A stretch of 64,000 nucleotides of DNA from Saccopteryx bilineata (taxonomy: Eukaryota > Chordata > Mammalia > Chiroptera > Emballonuridae). Where the stretch lies: the NCBI RefSeq assembly GCF_036850765.1, contig NC_089492.1:98599022-98663021 (forward strand). The letters are read 5' to 3'. The position numbers and the translations under genes are program-made. This document shows, piece by piece, positions 36,005 through 45,097 of this stretch (its first letter is position 1; each line of letters starts with the position of its first letter). Below the pieces are notes generated by a model that was given only the letters and a program-made list of their open reading frames with translations, did no database searches and was not told the DNA's origin.

Positions 36005-36049
<45 letters not shown>

Positions 36050-36170
36050 GGCATGGATTTGTTGTTCCACTTATTTTGGTTGATTTTTTTATGTGCCCTG
36101 ACTGGGAAGTGAATCCGCAACCTTAGTGTATGGGGATGATGCTCTAACCAACTGAGCTTCCCAGCCAGGG
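35956..36170 (-). mobile_element. Type-C VES-like SINE with expanded (GA)n
   Basis: Minus orientation: GCCCTGGCTGGGAAGCTCAG, 'ttggttagagcatcatcccc', 'aggttgcggattcacttccc', then a long (CT)n (plus strand GA at 36008-36047) and an A/T tail. TSD CCAAAGAACAGT is seen at 35940-35951 and 36171-36182. It sits immediately after the MIR. Confidence 0.9.
36008..36047. repeat. (GA)n microsatellite inside a SINE
   Basis: About 20 uninterrupted GA units that lie in the SINE's normally short CT-rich region. Confidence 0.95.
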
Positions 36171-36186
36171 CCAAAGAACAGTATTC

Positions 36187-38043
36187 TTAATTACAGAGCA
36201 AATAAGAGACACTACCCACAAACTTCACATGGTACAGACCTTCTTAAGGTTAACTGATTATTTTGTGTCCCTTTTCCTAGCACCATTTTTTTTTTTTTTT
36301 TAATAATCAGTAACTATTGTTGTTTTTCTGTCAGTGGATAAAAGTCCTGCTGCTTCAGTTTGGTTTCCGTGCTATCCCTTCTTGGGTTCTTTCTGCCTCA
36401 CTTCCTGCTTCCACTTGGAAAGCTCAATATTTTCTTTCAGCATCTTTTTAAAATACTTCCACTGGTCTTAAGTATTTATTTTATTTTCAACTTCTTTGTA
36501 TAACTTTATCGACTGTCTCATTAACATTCTTTTGACTCCCCCAAAATATTTCTTAAAACACTTATTCTGTGTTTTTATCTCCAAGGGAATAGTTTGGCTG
36601 GGTTTTCTACCAGGAACGACACAATCCTTTCCACATCAATGCAGAGGGGGAATTTGAGAACCAGTAGATTCATCTGACCCTATACCCAAAGAATTGCTCA
36701 AATGCACAAGTCCCCAGCTCTCTCACTGACTGTATTTCTCAATGCTGCCTCTACCAAAAAAAAAAAAAAAAAAGAAGAAGAAGAAGAAGAAAAAGAAAAG
36801 AAAAGAAAAAAAGTTCTTTCTGGTTAAATCCTAAGAGAAAGTGAAATAAATAACATAAAAGAAGCTCATTGAAGATGGAAATCATTCCAAAGTCCAGTTG
36901 CCTGAGGTTACCATGGCCCCTGATACATAATATCAGACTAAATTACAGAATTTTTTATTTCAATCAATAAGCATTTTTAATTTCCTCTCGGAGTCCCATA
37001 TGGTGACCTGCTTTGGTTTAGACGCAATTCAAATATCATCTGTCTCCCAGGCTGTGTCACATCTACAATTTTTATGTCTCGATCTTTTTTTTACTATTAT
37101 TACCCAGGGGCAAAATATTGATCAGCGCAACCAAGTTCTTTCCACCCCAATTGAAGAGTTTCCCTCTTCTTGTCACACTCACCCTAGCCTTAAAAAGGGG
37201 AGAAAGAGCAAATTAAAGCCACTTGTTTGAGATTTCAAGGAAGGGGGGAAATGAGACCTCAGGCAAGTGGGAACGTGAGCTACATGGGAAACCGCTGAGA
37301 GGACACCTGCTCCGCCATCAGTCTTTGTCTCCCAGGCTCCTGGAGGTGCAGCCCCAAGGGAGCGGCTTCTTATTGGGAAATGGGGCAAACAAGCATAGCT
37401 CCAGCAGGGACAGAGGGCTCTGTCTGTGAGAAAAGGACAATCGGTGAGCTTTCAAGCCCAGGGGGTGGGGCAGGGCTTACAAATTTGAGCTAGATGTCTG
37501 GAAACTCAATATCGCCCAGGGTATCGATTACCTCACAGACTTGGGTCCTTTCCTGCTCTGAGGGGAAGAGGAGCCGGGCAGGTCTCCGACGTGGAACTCT
37601 CCGTGAAGCTTTTAATTAACTCTAAGAAATGTGCATCAGAGCCTCCTAGAAAGGCAGATTGTTTTGCCTGGTAGAAGGACACAGGAGTCATCAAGATAGG
37701 AATTTGAGTATGACAAAAATATCAAGAGGTTCCCAAGTCTGTCGTGGCCTACGGAATTAAACAACAGCGGCTCCACTCTTTAAATCATGGGTTTGGGACT
37801 ATTGCTCCACACCAAATTCCTGCTCAGTGTCTCTCTTCCAAAGAGAATCATAAGAACTTTGCTTGCCCTTACTGCTGTTTTGGTATCAAGCGTCTTTAGT
37901 ACTCAAGCGTCAAAATGTAAGGAACTGTCTTGATCCTAAAGCATTTGGTATTCAGGTACACGGCTAAGTTACAGAATCCTACTTAACATCTGAGTGTGAA
38001 CTCTCTCCGTTCAGTCTAAGGTTGCCACTAGATGAACTCCCTT
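36187..38043. other. Unique DNA
   Basis: No gene recognised. T17-18 run at 36285-36302, and a poly-A grading into (GAA)n/(AAAAG)n at 36755-36812. The segment 37540-37790 has TTTAATTAA and retained CpGs and may be conserved, judged from texture only. Confidence 0.4.
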
Positions 38044-38205
38044 TGCGCCTTCATTCACTTATTCTGCATCAACACTGAAAAAGGACCTACCAGTATGCTT
38101 GACTCTACCTTAGGCACTGGGGATATGAGCAGCCACAACATGGTCACTACTGTCAAGGAGTTTATTTTCTAGTAGAGAAAACAAATGTGTGAATTAATAA
38201 TAATA
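38044..38205 (+). repeat. Fragment of the ancient repeat family seen at 4266
   Basis: 'taccttaggcactggggata', 'tgagcagccacaacatggtc' and 'aaggagtttattttctagta' follow the family's start. Confidence 0.55.
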
Positions 38206-38224
38206 ATAGCAGCTTTAATTTTTT

Positions 38225-38626
38225 TTTTTTTTTTGTATTTTTCTGAAACTGGAAACGGGGAGAGACAGTCAGACAGACTCCCGCATGCGCCTGACCGGGA
38301 TCCCCCCCCCCCCCCCGCACGCCCACCAGGGGGTGACGCTCTGCCCACCAGGGGGCAATGCTCTGCCCCTCCGGGGCATCGCTCTGTTGGGACCAGAGCC
38401 ACTCCAGCACCTGGGGCAGAGGCCAAGGAGCCATCCCCAGCGCCCTGGCCATCTTTGCTCCAATGGAGCCTTGCTGCGGGAGGGGAAGAGAGAGACAGAG
38501 AGGAAGGAGAGGGGGAGGAGTGGAGAAGCAGATGGGCGCTTCTCCTGTGTGCCCTGGCCAGGAATCGAACCCGGGAATCCTGCACGCCAGACCGACGCTC
38601 TACCACCAAGCCAACCGGCCAGGGCC
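38225..38626 (-). mobile_element. Type-B long VES-like SINE, full length, with CTCF-like tandem
   Basis: Minus orientation: GGCCCTGGCCGGTTGGCTTG, A box 'gcttggtggtagagcgtcgg', B box 'cgggttcgattcctgg', then 'gggcacacaggagaagcgcc', 'gctccattggagcaaagatg', three ~22-bp GC-rich units, 'gggcgtgcggggg', 'gcgcatgcgggagtctgtct' and a 3' tail 'tttccagtttcagaaaaat'. The TSD AGCAGCTTTAATTTTT (38208-38223 and 38628-38643) is exact. High CpG content suggests a young insertion. All long frames reported here, up to 165 codons, are SINE sequence. Confidence 0.93.
38323..38360 (+). promoter_or_regulatory. Two CTCF-like cores in tandem within the SINE
   Basis: CCACCAGGGGGTGACGCT at 38323-38340 and CCACCAGGGGGCAATG at 38345-38360, 22 bp apart. 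A third, decayed unit (CCCCTCCGGGGCATCG) follows. The 11-base core CCACCAGGGGG agrees with the central part of the vertebrate CTCF motif, best for the second site with its GGC. Binding is inferred, not shown. Confidence 0.5.
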
Positions 38627-38643
38627 AAGCAGCTTTAATTTTT

Positions 38644-39225
38644 AAAATTTATTTTTGTCAAATAAAAATTGTATGTATTTAAATAACATGATATGATGTT
38701 TTGATATATGTATACATTGTGAAATGATAACCACAATCAAACTAGTTAACATATCCATCATCACCTCCCATAATTGCCTTTTTTTTTTTTTTTTTTTTGG
38801 TGTATATAATGAGAACACTTGAGATTGACTCTTTTAGCAAATTTCAAGTATAGAATGCATTAGCTACAGTCACAATGCAGCACATTAGGTTTCCTTATTC
38901 ATCTTAAACAAACTAGATGTTTGTATCCTTTGATGATTATTTCCCCTTTTCTCCCATCCCCAGCCTCTGATGACCACCCTTCTATTCCATTGCATGAATT
39001 TGACATTTTTTCTTTTTTTAGATTCCACATGTAAGTGAGATCACTTGTCTGTGTCTGGCTTCCTTCACTCAGCATAATGTCCTCCAGGTTCACCCATGTC
39101 AATGGCAAATGGCAAGACTTCCTTCTGTTTTAAAGCTGAATTATATTCCATTGTGTATATGTACCACATTTTTAAACATCCATTTAACTGTCAGTGGACA
39201 TTCAGGTTGTTTTCACCTTATGATA
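38644..39225 (-). repeat. Old L1 3' end
   Basis: Antisense of the L1M 3' region: 'actagttaacatatccatca', 'tacagtcacaatgcagcaca', 'agattccacatgtaagtgag', 'ggcttccttcactcagcata-atgtcctccaggttcaccca' and 'ttccattgtgtatatgtacc'. The order (3' UTR first) sets the minus strand. A poly-T run at 38779-38798 is internal. Confidence 0.9.
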
Positions 39226-39259
39226 TGATACGCATTTGATAAACATCGGGCTCCAAGAT

Positions 39260-39800
39260 GGATAGCCGGCCTTCAAGCCATCAAGCCGGCCATCAAGCCC
39301 CAGTGATTCTCACCTCCTGGTACTAATGTACTTCTGTAGCCCCCTTCTACACTGAATATGTCTGACATATGTAACTTACCAGATTTCTGGGGAAACAATG
39401 GTATGTGACTTCTGAGGCTAGGTCATAAATGATATTGCCACTTACGCCTTGCTCTCTCTTGGATCAGTCACCCTAACAAACCAGCAGCCATTCAGCAAAG
39501 ACACTCAAAAGGCCTTATAGGGAGGCCCATATGCAGAAGAACTGAGGCCTCTCACCAATGTCTGGTCAGAAACTGAAACCCTCTGCCAACAACCATGTGA
39601 CTCAGCCCTCTTGGAAGCAGAGTCTCCACTTCCAGACAAGCCTGCAGATGACTGCAACCTACTGAGAAACCTCAAGCCAGAAGCACTCAGCTAAGCCATT
39701 CCTAAATTCCTAACGCACAAAAACTGTGTGAGATAATGCTTGTTGCGGTCTGAGCCACTACACTTGAGGTAATTTGTTCTGCAGCAATAAATAACTAATC
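39260..39800 (+). mobile_element. MLT1-type LTR (ERVL-MaLR)
   Basis: 'ggaagcagagtctccacttc', 'gcctgcagatgactgcaacc', 'ctcaagccagaagcactcag', 'ctaagccattcctaaattcc', 'aaactgtgtgagataatgct' and 'gtaatttgttctgcagcaat-aaataactaatc' are the 3' half of an MLT1-family LTR; the 5' half is diverged. A short imperfect repeat of AGCCGGCC(A/T)TCAAGCC lies at its left edge. Confidence 0.75.
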
Positions 39801-39809
39801 TCATGCTAT

Positions 39810-39980
39810 GTGTTCATGAACTGTTGAATCCTCATGCCAGTCCAACTCAGTATCTATTCTTGTCCCAATGTTCCAGATAAGGAAACTGAAATTTAGAGAG
39901 GTTTAAATAAGAAGCAAAGTTGGGGCTGAAATCTATGTCTGCCGGATTTCAAAGCCTGTATTCTTACCTCTGTACGGTAA
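39810..39980 (-). repeat. MIR fragment
   Basis: 'gaatcctcatgccagtccaa', 'agataaggaaactgaaattt', 'agagaggtttaaataagaag' and 'gatttcaaagcctgtattct' are antisense MIR. Confidence 0.75.
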
Positions 39981-39999
39981 AAGGGTTTCAGGTACAAAT

Positions 40000-40240
40000 G
40001 TAGACCTCAATACGGGCAACAGAAGGTCATCATGAGAGAAGTAGTGAGCTCTGTCTGCAAAGTCTGGAATTAGAGGTGAAGAGGAGGCAAGCAAGACTTG
40101 TTGGAAGATGTAAGACTTGTCACGGAAATGACGAATGAGGAGAGGTACACCAGGCAGGCAGCAGGGAAAGGCATTTCAGAGGGAACAGCATTAGCAGAGG
40201 CACGGAGGCTCAAATAGCCTGTAGTCTTCATAACCTGCCT
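40000..40240 (+). repeat. Fragment of the ancient repeat family seen at 4266
   Basis: 'ggcatttcagagggaacagc', 'attagcagaggcacggaggc' match the family's 'gcattccaggcagaggga-acagc...aaggcacggagg' section. Confidence 0.55.
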
Positions 40241-40663
40241 CGAGTTGCTACATCTAGAAGAATCCAGGCCTTGTGGCTTGTTCTCTAGGGCAAAACCTTG
40301 ATTCTAGTACAAGATCTACTCTTACAGTTACAGGACCCCCAAAATCACTAAAACTGGTGACTTTTCCACAAACTGGGGCCCTGCTTTTGATTAACTCCAA
40401 TCTCTTTAGATATTTCTTCTCTGGGTCAGTTCTCTTTTACAGACCCTGCTCCTTGGCATGTCTGAAACACATACCAGTTCTCCCTGGCAGGCAATGCCTG
40501 CTCCTTACAAAACTGTAGTTATGATGTTTACATTTGCATTATAACATGTCTCTCGTCTACTGCAAAATGTCACATAAACCTCACTTACTTCTTTAGAATG
40601 GCAAACCAAGGAGATTCAGGGGACCAAGTATATTGGATATCAAAAAAGCAGAGATATCTTTTG
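40241..40663. other. Unique DNA
   Basis: Nothing recognised. Confidence 0.35.
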
Positions 40664-41085
40664 CCTGACCAGGGGGTGGCGCAGTGGATAGAGCATTGGC
40701 CTGGTACACAGAAGATGCAGGTTCAAAACCCTAAGGTCACCAGCTTGAGTGTGGGCTCATCTGGCTTGAGTGAGAGCTCACCAGCTAGAGCGCAGGGTCA
40801 CTGGCTTGAGCGTGGGATTTTAGACATGACCCCATGGTTGCTGGCTTGAGCCCAAAGATCACTGGCTTGAAGCCCAAGGTTGCTGGCTTGAGCCCAAGGT
40901 CACTGGCTTGAGCAAGGGGTCACCCGCTCTGCTGTAGCCCCCCTTCTCCCATCAAGGCACATATGAAAAAGCAATCAATGAACAATTAAGGTGCCACAAC
41001 AAGAATTGATGCTTCTCATCTCTCTCCCTTCCTGTCTGTCCCTCTCTCTCTGTCTCTGTTTCTCTAGCAAAAAAAAAAAAAAAAA
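40664..41085 (+). mobile_element. Type-A tRNA-derived bat SINE, extra-long variant
   Basis: Starts CCTGACCAGGGGGTGGCGCA with A box GGCGCAGTGGATAGAGCA and B box GGTTCAAAACC. The body has at least seven 'gctggcttgagcccaaggtc'-type modules of about 20 bp, then 'ggcacatatgaaaaagcaat' and a (CT)n/poly-A tail to 41085. TSDs are unclear (ATATCTTTT on the left and GTATCTTTT on the right are possible). Confidence 0.9.
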
Positions 41086-41221
41086 GGTACAGTATGTATC
41101 TTTTTTCATGGTAGCCTTCTGCATATATTGGTGGGTTATAAATTAGAGAAGTGCAGTTTGGGAGATTAGCAACTGGTTTAATAACCGCACCCAAAGGATA
41201 CTGACCACAGGATGGTGTCTA

Positions 41222-41360
41222 GAAGACAGTCTGTGTTGGTGTGATCAATGGCTCTGCTCTCAGCCCTCTCCTGGGCAACATCTTTTAAGTCAATAACTTA
41301 AATAAAGATATAGAAAGCAGGTTTATCAAGTTTCCCTGTGGCTGAAACAGGGACAGTGAG
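41222..41360 (+). repeat. Possible CR1/L3-type LINE reverse-transcriptase remnant
   Basis: The text 'ggctctgctctcagccctct-cctgggcaacatctttt' followed by 'aagtcaataacttaaataaa' and 'gatatagaaagcaggtttat-caagtttcc' aligns word for word with the ancient LINE segment that encodes the IND(L/M)DEG...KFADDTKL part of the reverse transcriptase. It is too decayed for a continuous frame. Confidence 0.5.
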
Positions 41361-42539
41361 TGAAGAGGTGGGATGGCAGGAATGAAAACAGCATGATTCT
41401 CCAAAGGCTGGGCAGAGGTCAAATCTACCAAGATAGATGTCACCTGAAACGAAAACTACCTTACCTGCGTTCCAAAAGTCACTGCACAAACACGCAATGG
41501 AGATTTCTGACACAGCAATAACTGAAAAGAAAAACATCGAAGGGTTTTAGCCAATGGTGAGTTAAATAGGAGCAAAGACACAGCCTGCACTAATCTGGCT
41601 TTATGTTGAGGGAGGAAAGGGGAGGAGCACTTTGACTCTGAAGGTTTACTGCTGAGATTCTACAGCCCCCACCACCCAGGGCTGTATTTAGTAACTCACA
41701 CTCCACTCCATTAAATGTGTTTGGGTTCCCAGCGCCTACCCACACTGAGCCAGGGAGCCCTTAGAAGGTAATGAGAAGGCAGAGAGCTTGGAGTCTGGGA
41801 AGAGCTTGGAAACTAAAGCTCTCTGAGCCTCTCCCCATGGCCCTATCCCTGCTGATAAGGATGAGAGCTAAGCTGGCTGACAAGTGATTGGAAACAGGAG
41901 TTCCCAAACCCTTTAACCCCTTCCTAGCCTAACCATCTCCTTGTGGTTTCCTGCTATCTATATCAAAGCTCTTTGACCACCCCCCACCACCAACTTTTCA
42001 TTTTGCTCTTCCTTTTTCCTGGCCTGTCATTGAATGCTGTCGCTCTACCTGGAAAAGAGTTACTACCACCATCAACCCACTAAGGTGCAAGCCCTTCACC
42101 TTCAGGCCTCCTTGACAAGTCAGCTAAGGAGTCTTCCTCTGGTCCAGACTCCCCTTCCCCACCCCACCCCCAACCCAGGCACACGTAACCACAACACCTC
42201 TGCCTGTCCAGGCCACTGTTCACAGCAGGAGCCTAACCGGTAAATGTCAGTGCTATCTGGTGTTTGCAGGTGCTGGAAGCAGAGACCACAGGCCCAGGCC
42301 CGCAGCCTACTTCTGGAGACATTCCCACGTGCCCTGGCCAGCTGTAGTGCTCTATGCGGACCTGCTGAGATCATCCTTGAACCAGACTTGACTTTGCTGA
42401 GTCATTCACCCACCTAGATATTGCCTGGTGCACGGATAGGCCTAGTATTGAAACAGAAGACAAGCAGTCTGTCCCTGGCAATGGCCAGCATGGCTGAAGC
42501 TGAGAGAGAGGCCACCTGCTTTCCCTGGGAAGGGGCATC
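41361..42539. other. Unique DNA
   Basis: No gene recognised. Confidence 0.35.
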
Positions 42540-42700
42540 AAGGAAAAGCCAGGCTAATGGCCACTGTAATTAAGTGTAAAAGAGCTTTTCCTTCAGTAGA
42601 ACAAAATTCAGATAAACTGCCATTATTATGCAAATCAACTTTTGCACCTAAAAGCCTTTACCCAAACAGGCAATTTAATTAAATCCTTAATCTCCTCTGG
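42540..42700. other. Candidate conserved non-coding element with octamer
   Basis: 'gccactgtaattaagtgtaa', 'gataaactgccattattatg', 'caaatcaacttttgcacc' and 'ggcaatttaattaaatcctt'. A perfect POU octamer ATGCAAAT is at 42628-42635 with three TAATTA-type cores nearby, about 100 bp downstream (in the minus-strand sense) of the candidate exon. Texture only. Confidence 0.35.
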
Positions 42701-42801
42701 TATGTTCTGACCCTTTCCCTACACCTGTCCACCTCACATGCTGACTTGGGAACTTTAAGATCCCATTTAAAACACTTAACCGGGAAGCATGCAAAACGTA
42801 C

Positions 42802-43012
42802 CCAAAAATAATGAGTCTGGGTCTGGGGTCCTCTCTGAGGGTTTGGTTGCTGTGTCTTCCTGATTGGGGAGCTGGGTGCCCATGGCAAAGGTGAGAATAA
42901 TGGTGCTGATGCCGACAAGGGCGATGCTGACAGTGAAGAGGAGGATGTGTGTGCTGCACAGCCCTGCTGGCTCCTGCTCACTCCTGCTCACTCCCAGGAG
43001 GCTGATGCCCAT
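42802..43012 (-). CDS. Candidate first coding exon of an unrecognised small membrane protein
   Basis: On the minus strand an ATG at 43012 opens about 70 codons. The N-terminal 20 residues are polar; residues 21-43 (start THILLFTVSIALV, end ILTFAM) form a hydrophobic helix long enough to span a membrane; after it comes a polar, Pro/Glu/Asp-rich tail (LPNQEDTATKPSERTPDPDS). Third codon positions before and in the helix are strongly G/C (ATC, AGC, CTC, GTC, GCC, ACC), a coding-like bias. A good splice donor (GG|GTACGT) ends the exon at 42802, and a good acceptor with a pyrimidine tract (TTCTGTTTAACCACCAG) would begin it at 43106. If the donor is not used, the frame stops at 42776. Against: an ATGATGG upstream in another frame would compete, and I recognise no homologue. 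Topology fits a single-pass protein or the start of a type II protein. Confidence 0.35.
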
Positions 43013-43106
43013 TTAGGATCCATCATCTTGCAATATGAAAGGTCTGCAGTCTCACCACCCACAGAGAAAGTTTGTGGTAGCCCTAACAGACTTGGATGTA
43101 ATGACC

Positions 43107-43399
43107 CTGGTGGTTAAACAGAAGAGGCAGGGATGGACAAATTGACCTGTTCATGGTTGTCCCCTTTTGTGAGGCCAGGCTGCACTGGCCATGCCTGTTA
43201 GGGAGAACCAAGTTCTCTGGGGAAAGCCTAAAGTAACGATTCCAATTAGGCTACCTGAAGTAGGTAGGGGAGCGATTAGGAAAAAACGAAGAATGGAATT
43301 TGGGGGGAGGGAGCAAGTCTGGGGGAAAGGGCCAGCCCAAGAGCAACAACCCAGTAGTGCCATCTGCCATCTGCAAAATGCTTTAGAAGTTTGTGCCCT
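43107..43399. other. Unique DNA, possible upstream intron of the candidate exon
   Basis: Nothing recognised apart from the acceptor-like sequence at its left boundary on the minus strand. Confidence 0.3.
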
Positions 43400-43482
43400 C
43401 AAAGAAGAGAAGAAAATCGAGTATCAGATGCCAGGTGCCACGGCATATGTCACCTCTGTAATTTCAACCTTGTAAGGTAACT
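43400..43482 (-). repeat. MIR, right part, split by L1
   Basis: 'tgtcacctctgtaatttcaa', 'ccttgtaaggtaactctt' is the antisense MIR section before the 'ccattttacaga' region, which resumes after the L1. Confidence 0.5.
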
Positions 43483-43664
43483 CTTTTTAATTTTTCAATT
43501 TCAGTTGACATTCAATATCATATTAGTTTCAGGTATACAGCATAGTGGTTAGACATTCATATAATTTATAAAGTGATCCCCCAATAAATCTAGTAACCAC
43601 CTGGTACTATACATAGTTATTACAACATTATTGACTATATTCCCTAAACTGTACTTTACACCCC
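43483..43664 (-). repeat. L1 3' end inserted in MIR
   Basis: 'ttcagttgacattcaatatc', 'atattagtttcaggtataca', 'gtgatcccccaataaatcta', 'ttattgactatattccctaa' and 'ctgtactttacacccc' are the antisense 3' UTR of a mid-age L1. AAGGTAACTCTT on the left and AAGGTAGCTCTT on the right form a TSD. Confidence 0.85.
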
Positions 43665-43815
43665 AAGGTAGCTCTTATGCTCTCTCCCTCCATTCCATCC
43701 CAGGAGAAAACGGAGACTGACTTGCCCAGTGTCACACAGCTCATGATCGGCAGAGCCAGGATTCAAACACTGGCCGTTCTTACTGAAAAGTCTGCTGCTG
43801 CTTCCGCTAAACCAC
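43665..43815 (-). repeat. MIR, left part, after the L1
   Basis: 'aggagaaaacggagactgac', 'ttgcccagtgtcacacagct', 'gcagagccaggattcaaaca' continue the MIR of 43400-43482. Confidence 0.85.
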
Positions 43816-44687
43816 AGATCAGCCTCAAGGGTGATAATGGTGGAGGGAGGATTAACCAATGAAGAGAACTCAAACACATCTCTCCTCCCTCCCACAGCAA
43901 GAACATGCTCATTCTAAAACAATTCATTTTTTCTGAGGGAGAGCAGGAATGAGGGAATTGACTCTCAGAACTAAGGATGTAGCGCAAGGCAGCTGGGCCT
44001 GTGGGGGGCCTTCTTGGGGTCCAAACCCAGAAGAAGAAGAGCCCCAGAGGAGAGTTTCCTTCACAGGAAAGAAGCGTCGGGACTGTGTTGGGGGGAAAGG
44101 GGCATCTGTAAGTCATATAACAAACGCCAGGCCTCTCCATTTTATACCTCATTCCTTTGGTGGGGGCCAGCAGAGGAACCATTTCTATTTGGGAAACTGA
44201 AACTCAAATCACCCTGAACCCTGCACTTTTTCTGTTAATTATATGGACTTCATTATGCCTAGAGAACGCATGGACCTTCTTTAGAGGAAGTTATATTTCT
44301 GGAAATAAGACCCTCTGGATTTAGGAAATGTCCCTGTTTCTTGGGGGATTCCCTACTTCCTTGTATTGTGGGTTTTCTTTGCAAAGAGGAGGGGCCCATT
44401 AAAGAGGTTTCCATAAATCTTATGAATAAATGAGTAAAGGTGGGGGTGTTTGAGGCAGCACAATTCCCAGACCCTGAGGGAGTTCCCAAGACTTTCAGAC
44501 TCTTTAATTCTGAGCAGTTTCTGCCCAGCCTGATGCTGGTGGCCACCCCACTCCGAAGCCAGGGGTTTCCAAAGGTCACTTGGATTAATAGATGCTGCTG
44601 TTTTGACTTCTGAAAGACAGTCCAGGACTGAGAAAGCCTCCTTGGCTCCAGGGCTCATATGGATGGGTTAAGAATGTGAGATTTTGA
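43816..44687. other. Unique DNA
   Basis: No gene recognised. A 139-codon minus-strand frame (43763-44182) starts in unique DNA and ends in the MIR, without coding evidence. Confidence 0.4.
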
Positions 44688-44806
44688 GCCCTGGCTGGTT
44701 TGCTCAGTGGTAGAGCCTCATCTTGACTTGTGGGTGTCCTGGGTTCGATTCCCAGTCAGGGCACACAGGAGAAGGGCCCATCTGCTTCTCCACTGCTCCC
44801 CCTCTC

Positions 44807-44859
<53 letters not shown>

Positions 44860-45085
44860 CTCCTCCTGCAACCATGGCTCAATTGGAAGTAGTTGGCCCC
44901 AGGAGCTAAGGATGGCTCCACGGCCTCTACCTCAGGCACTAGGAAGTGCTCAGTTGCTGAGCAATGGAACAATGCCCCAGATGGGCAGAGCATTGCTCTC
45001 TAGTGGGCTTGCCAGGTGATCCCGGTCAGGACGCATGCAGAGTCTGTCTCTGCCTCCCCTCCTCTTACTGAATTAAAAAAAAAAA
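44688..45085 (+). mobile_element. Type-B long VES-like SINE, older copy
   Basis: Starts GCCCTGGCTGGTTTGCTCAG with B box GGTTCGATTCCCAG, then 'gggcacacaggagaagggcc', an expanded (CT)n at 44812-44856, 'ggctcaattggaagtagttg', 'gatggctccacggcctctac', 'ggtgatcccggtcaggacgc' and a poly-A tail. TSD GTGAGATTTTGA is at 44676-44687 and 45086-45097. The CTCF-like units seen in the 38-kb copy are decayed here (GCTCTCTAGTGGGC). Confidence 0.93.
44812..44856. repeat. (CT)n microsatellite inside a SINE
   Basis: More than 20 CT units replace the SINE's normal CT-rich linker. Confidence 0.95.
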
Positions 45086-45097
45086 GTGAGATTTTGA

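Noticed and set aside
38185..38682. Cluster of frames up to 165 codons on both strands
   Set aside because: All lie in the GC-rich type-B SINE; they have no coding signature of their own.
38644..39225. Possible coding sequence or processed pseudogene
   Set aside because: It is the antisense 3' end of an old L1.
40664..40930. Array of ~20-bp repeats that could look like a CRISPR or minisatellite
   Set aside because: The modules are the body of a type-A SINE with tRNA head and poly-A tail.
43763..44182. 139-codon minus-strand frame
   Set aside because: Its 3' part is MIR sequence and the rest has no family resemblance.
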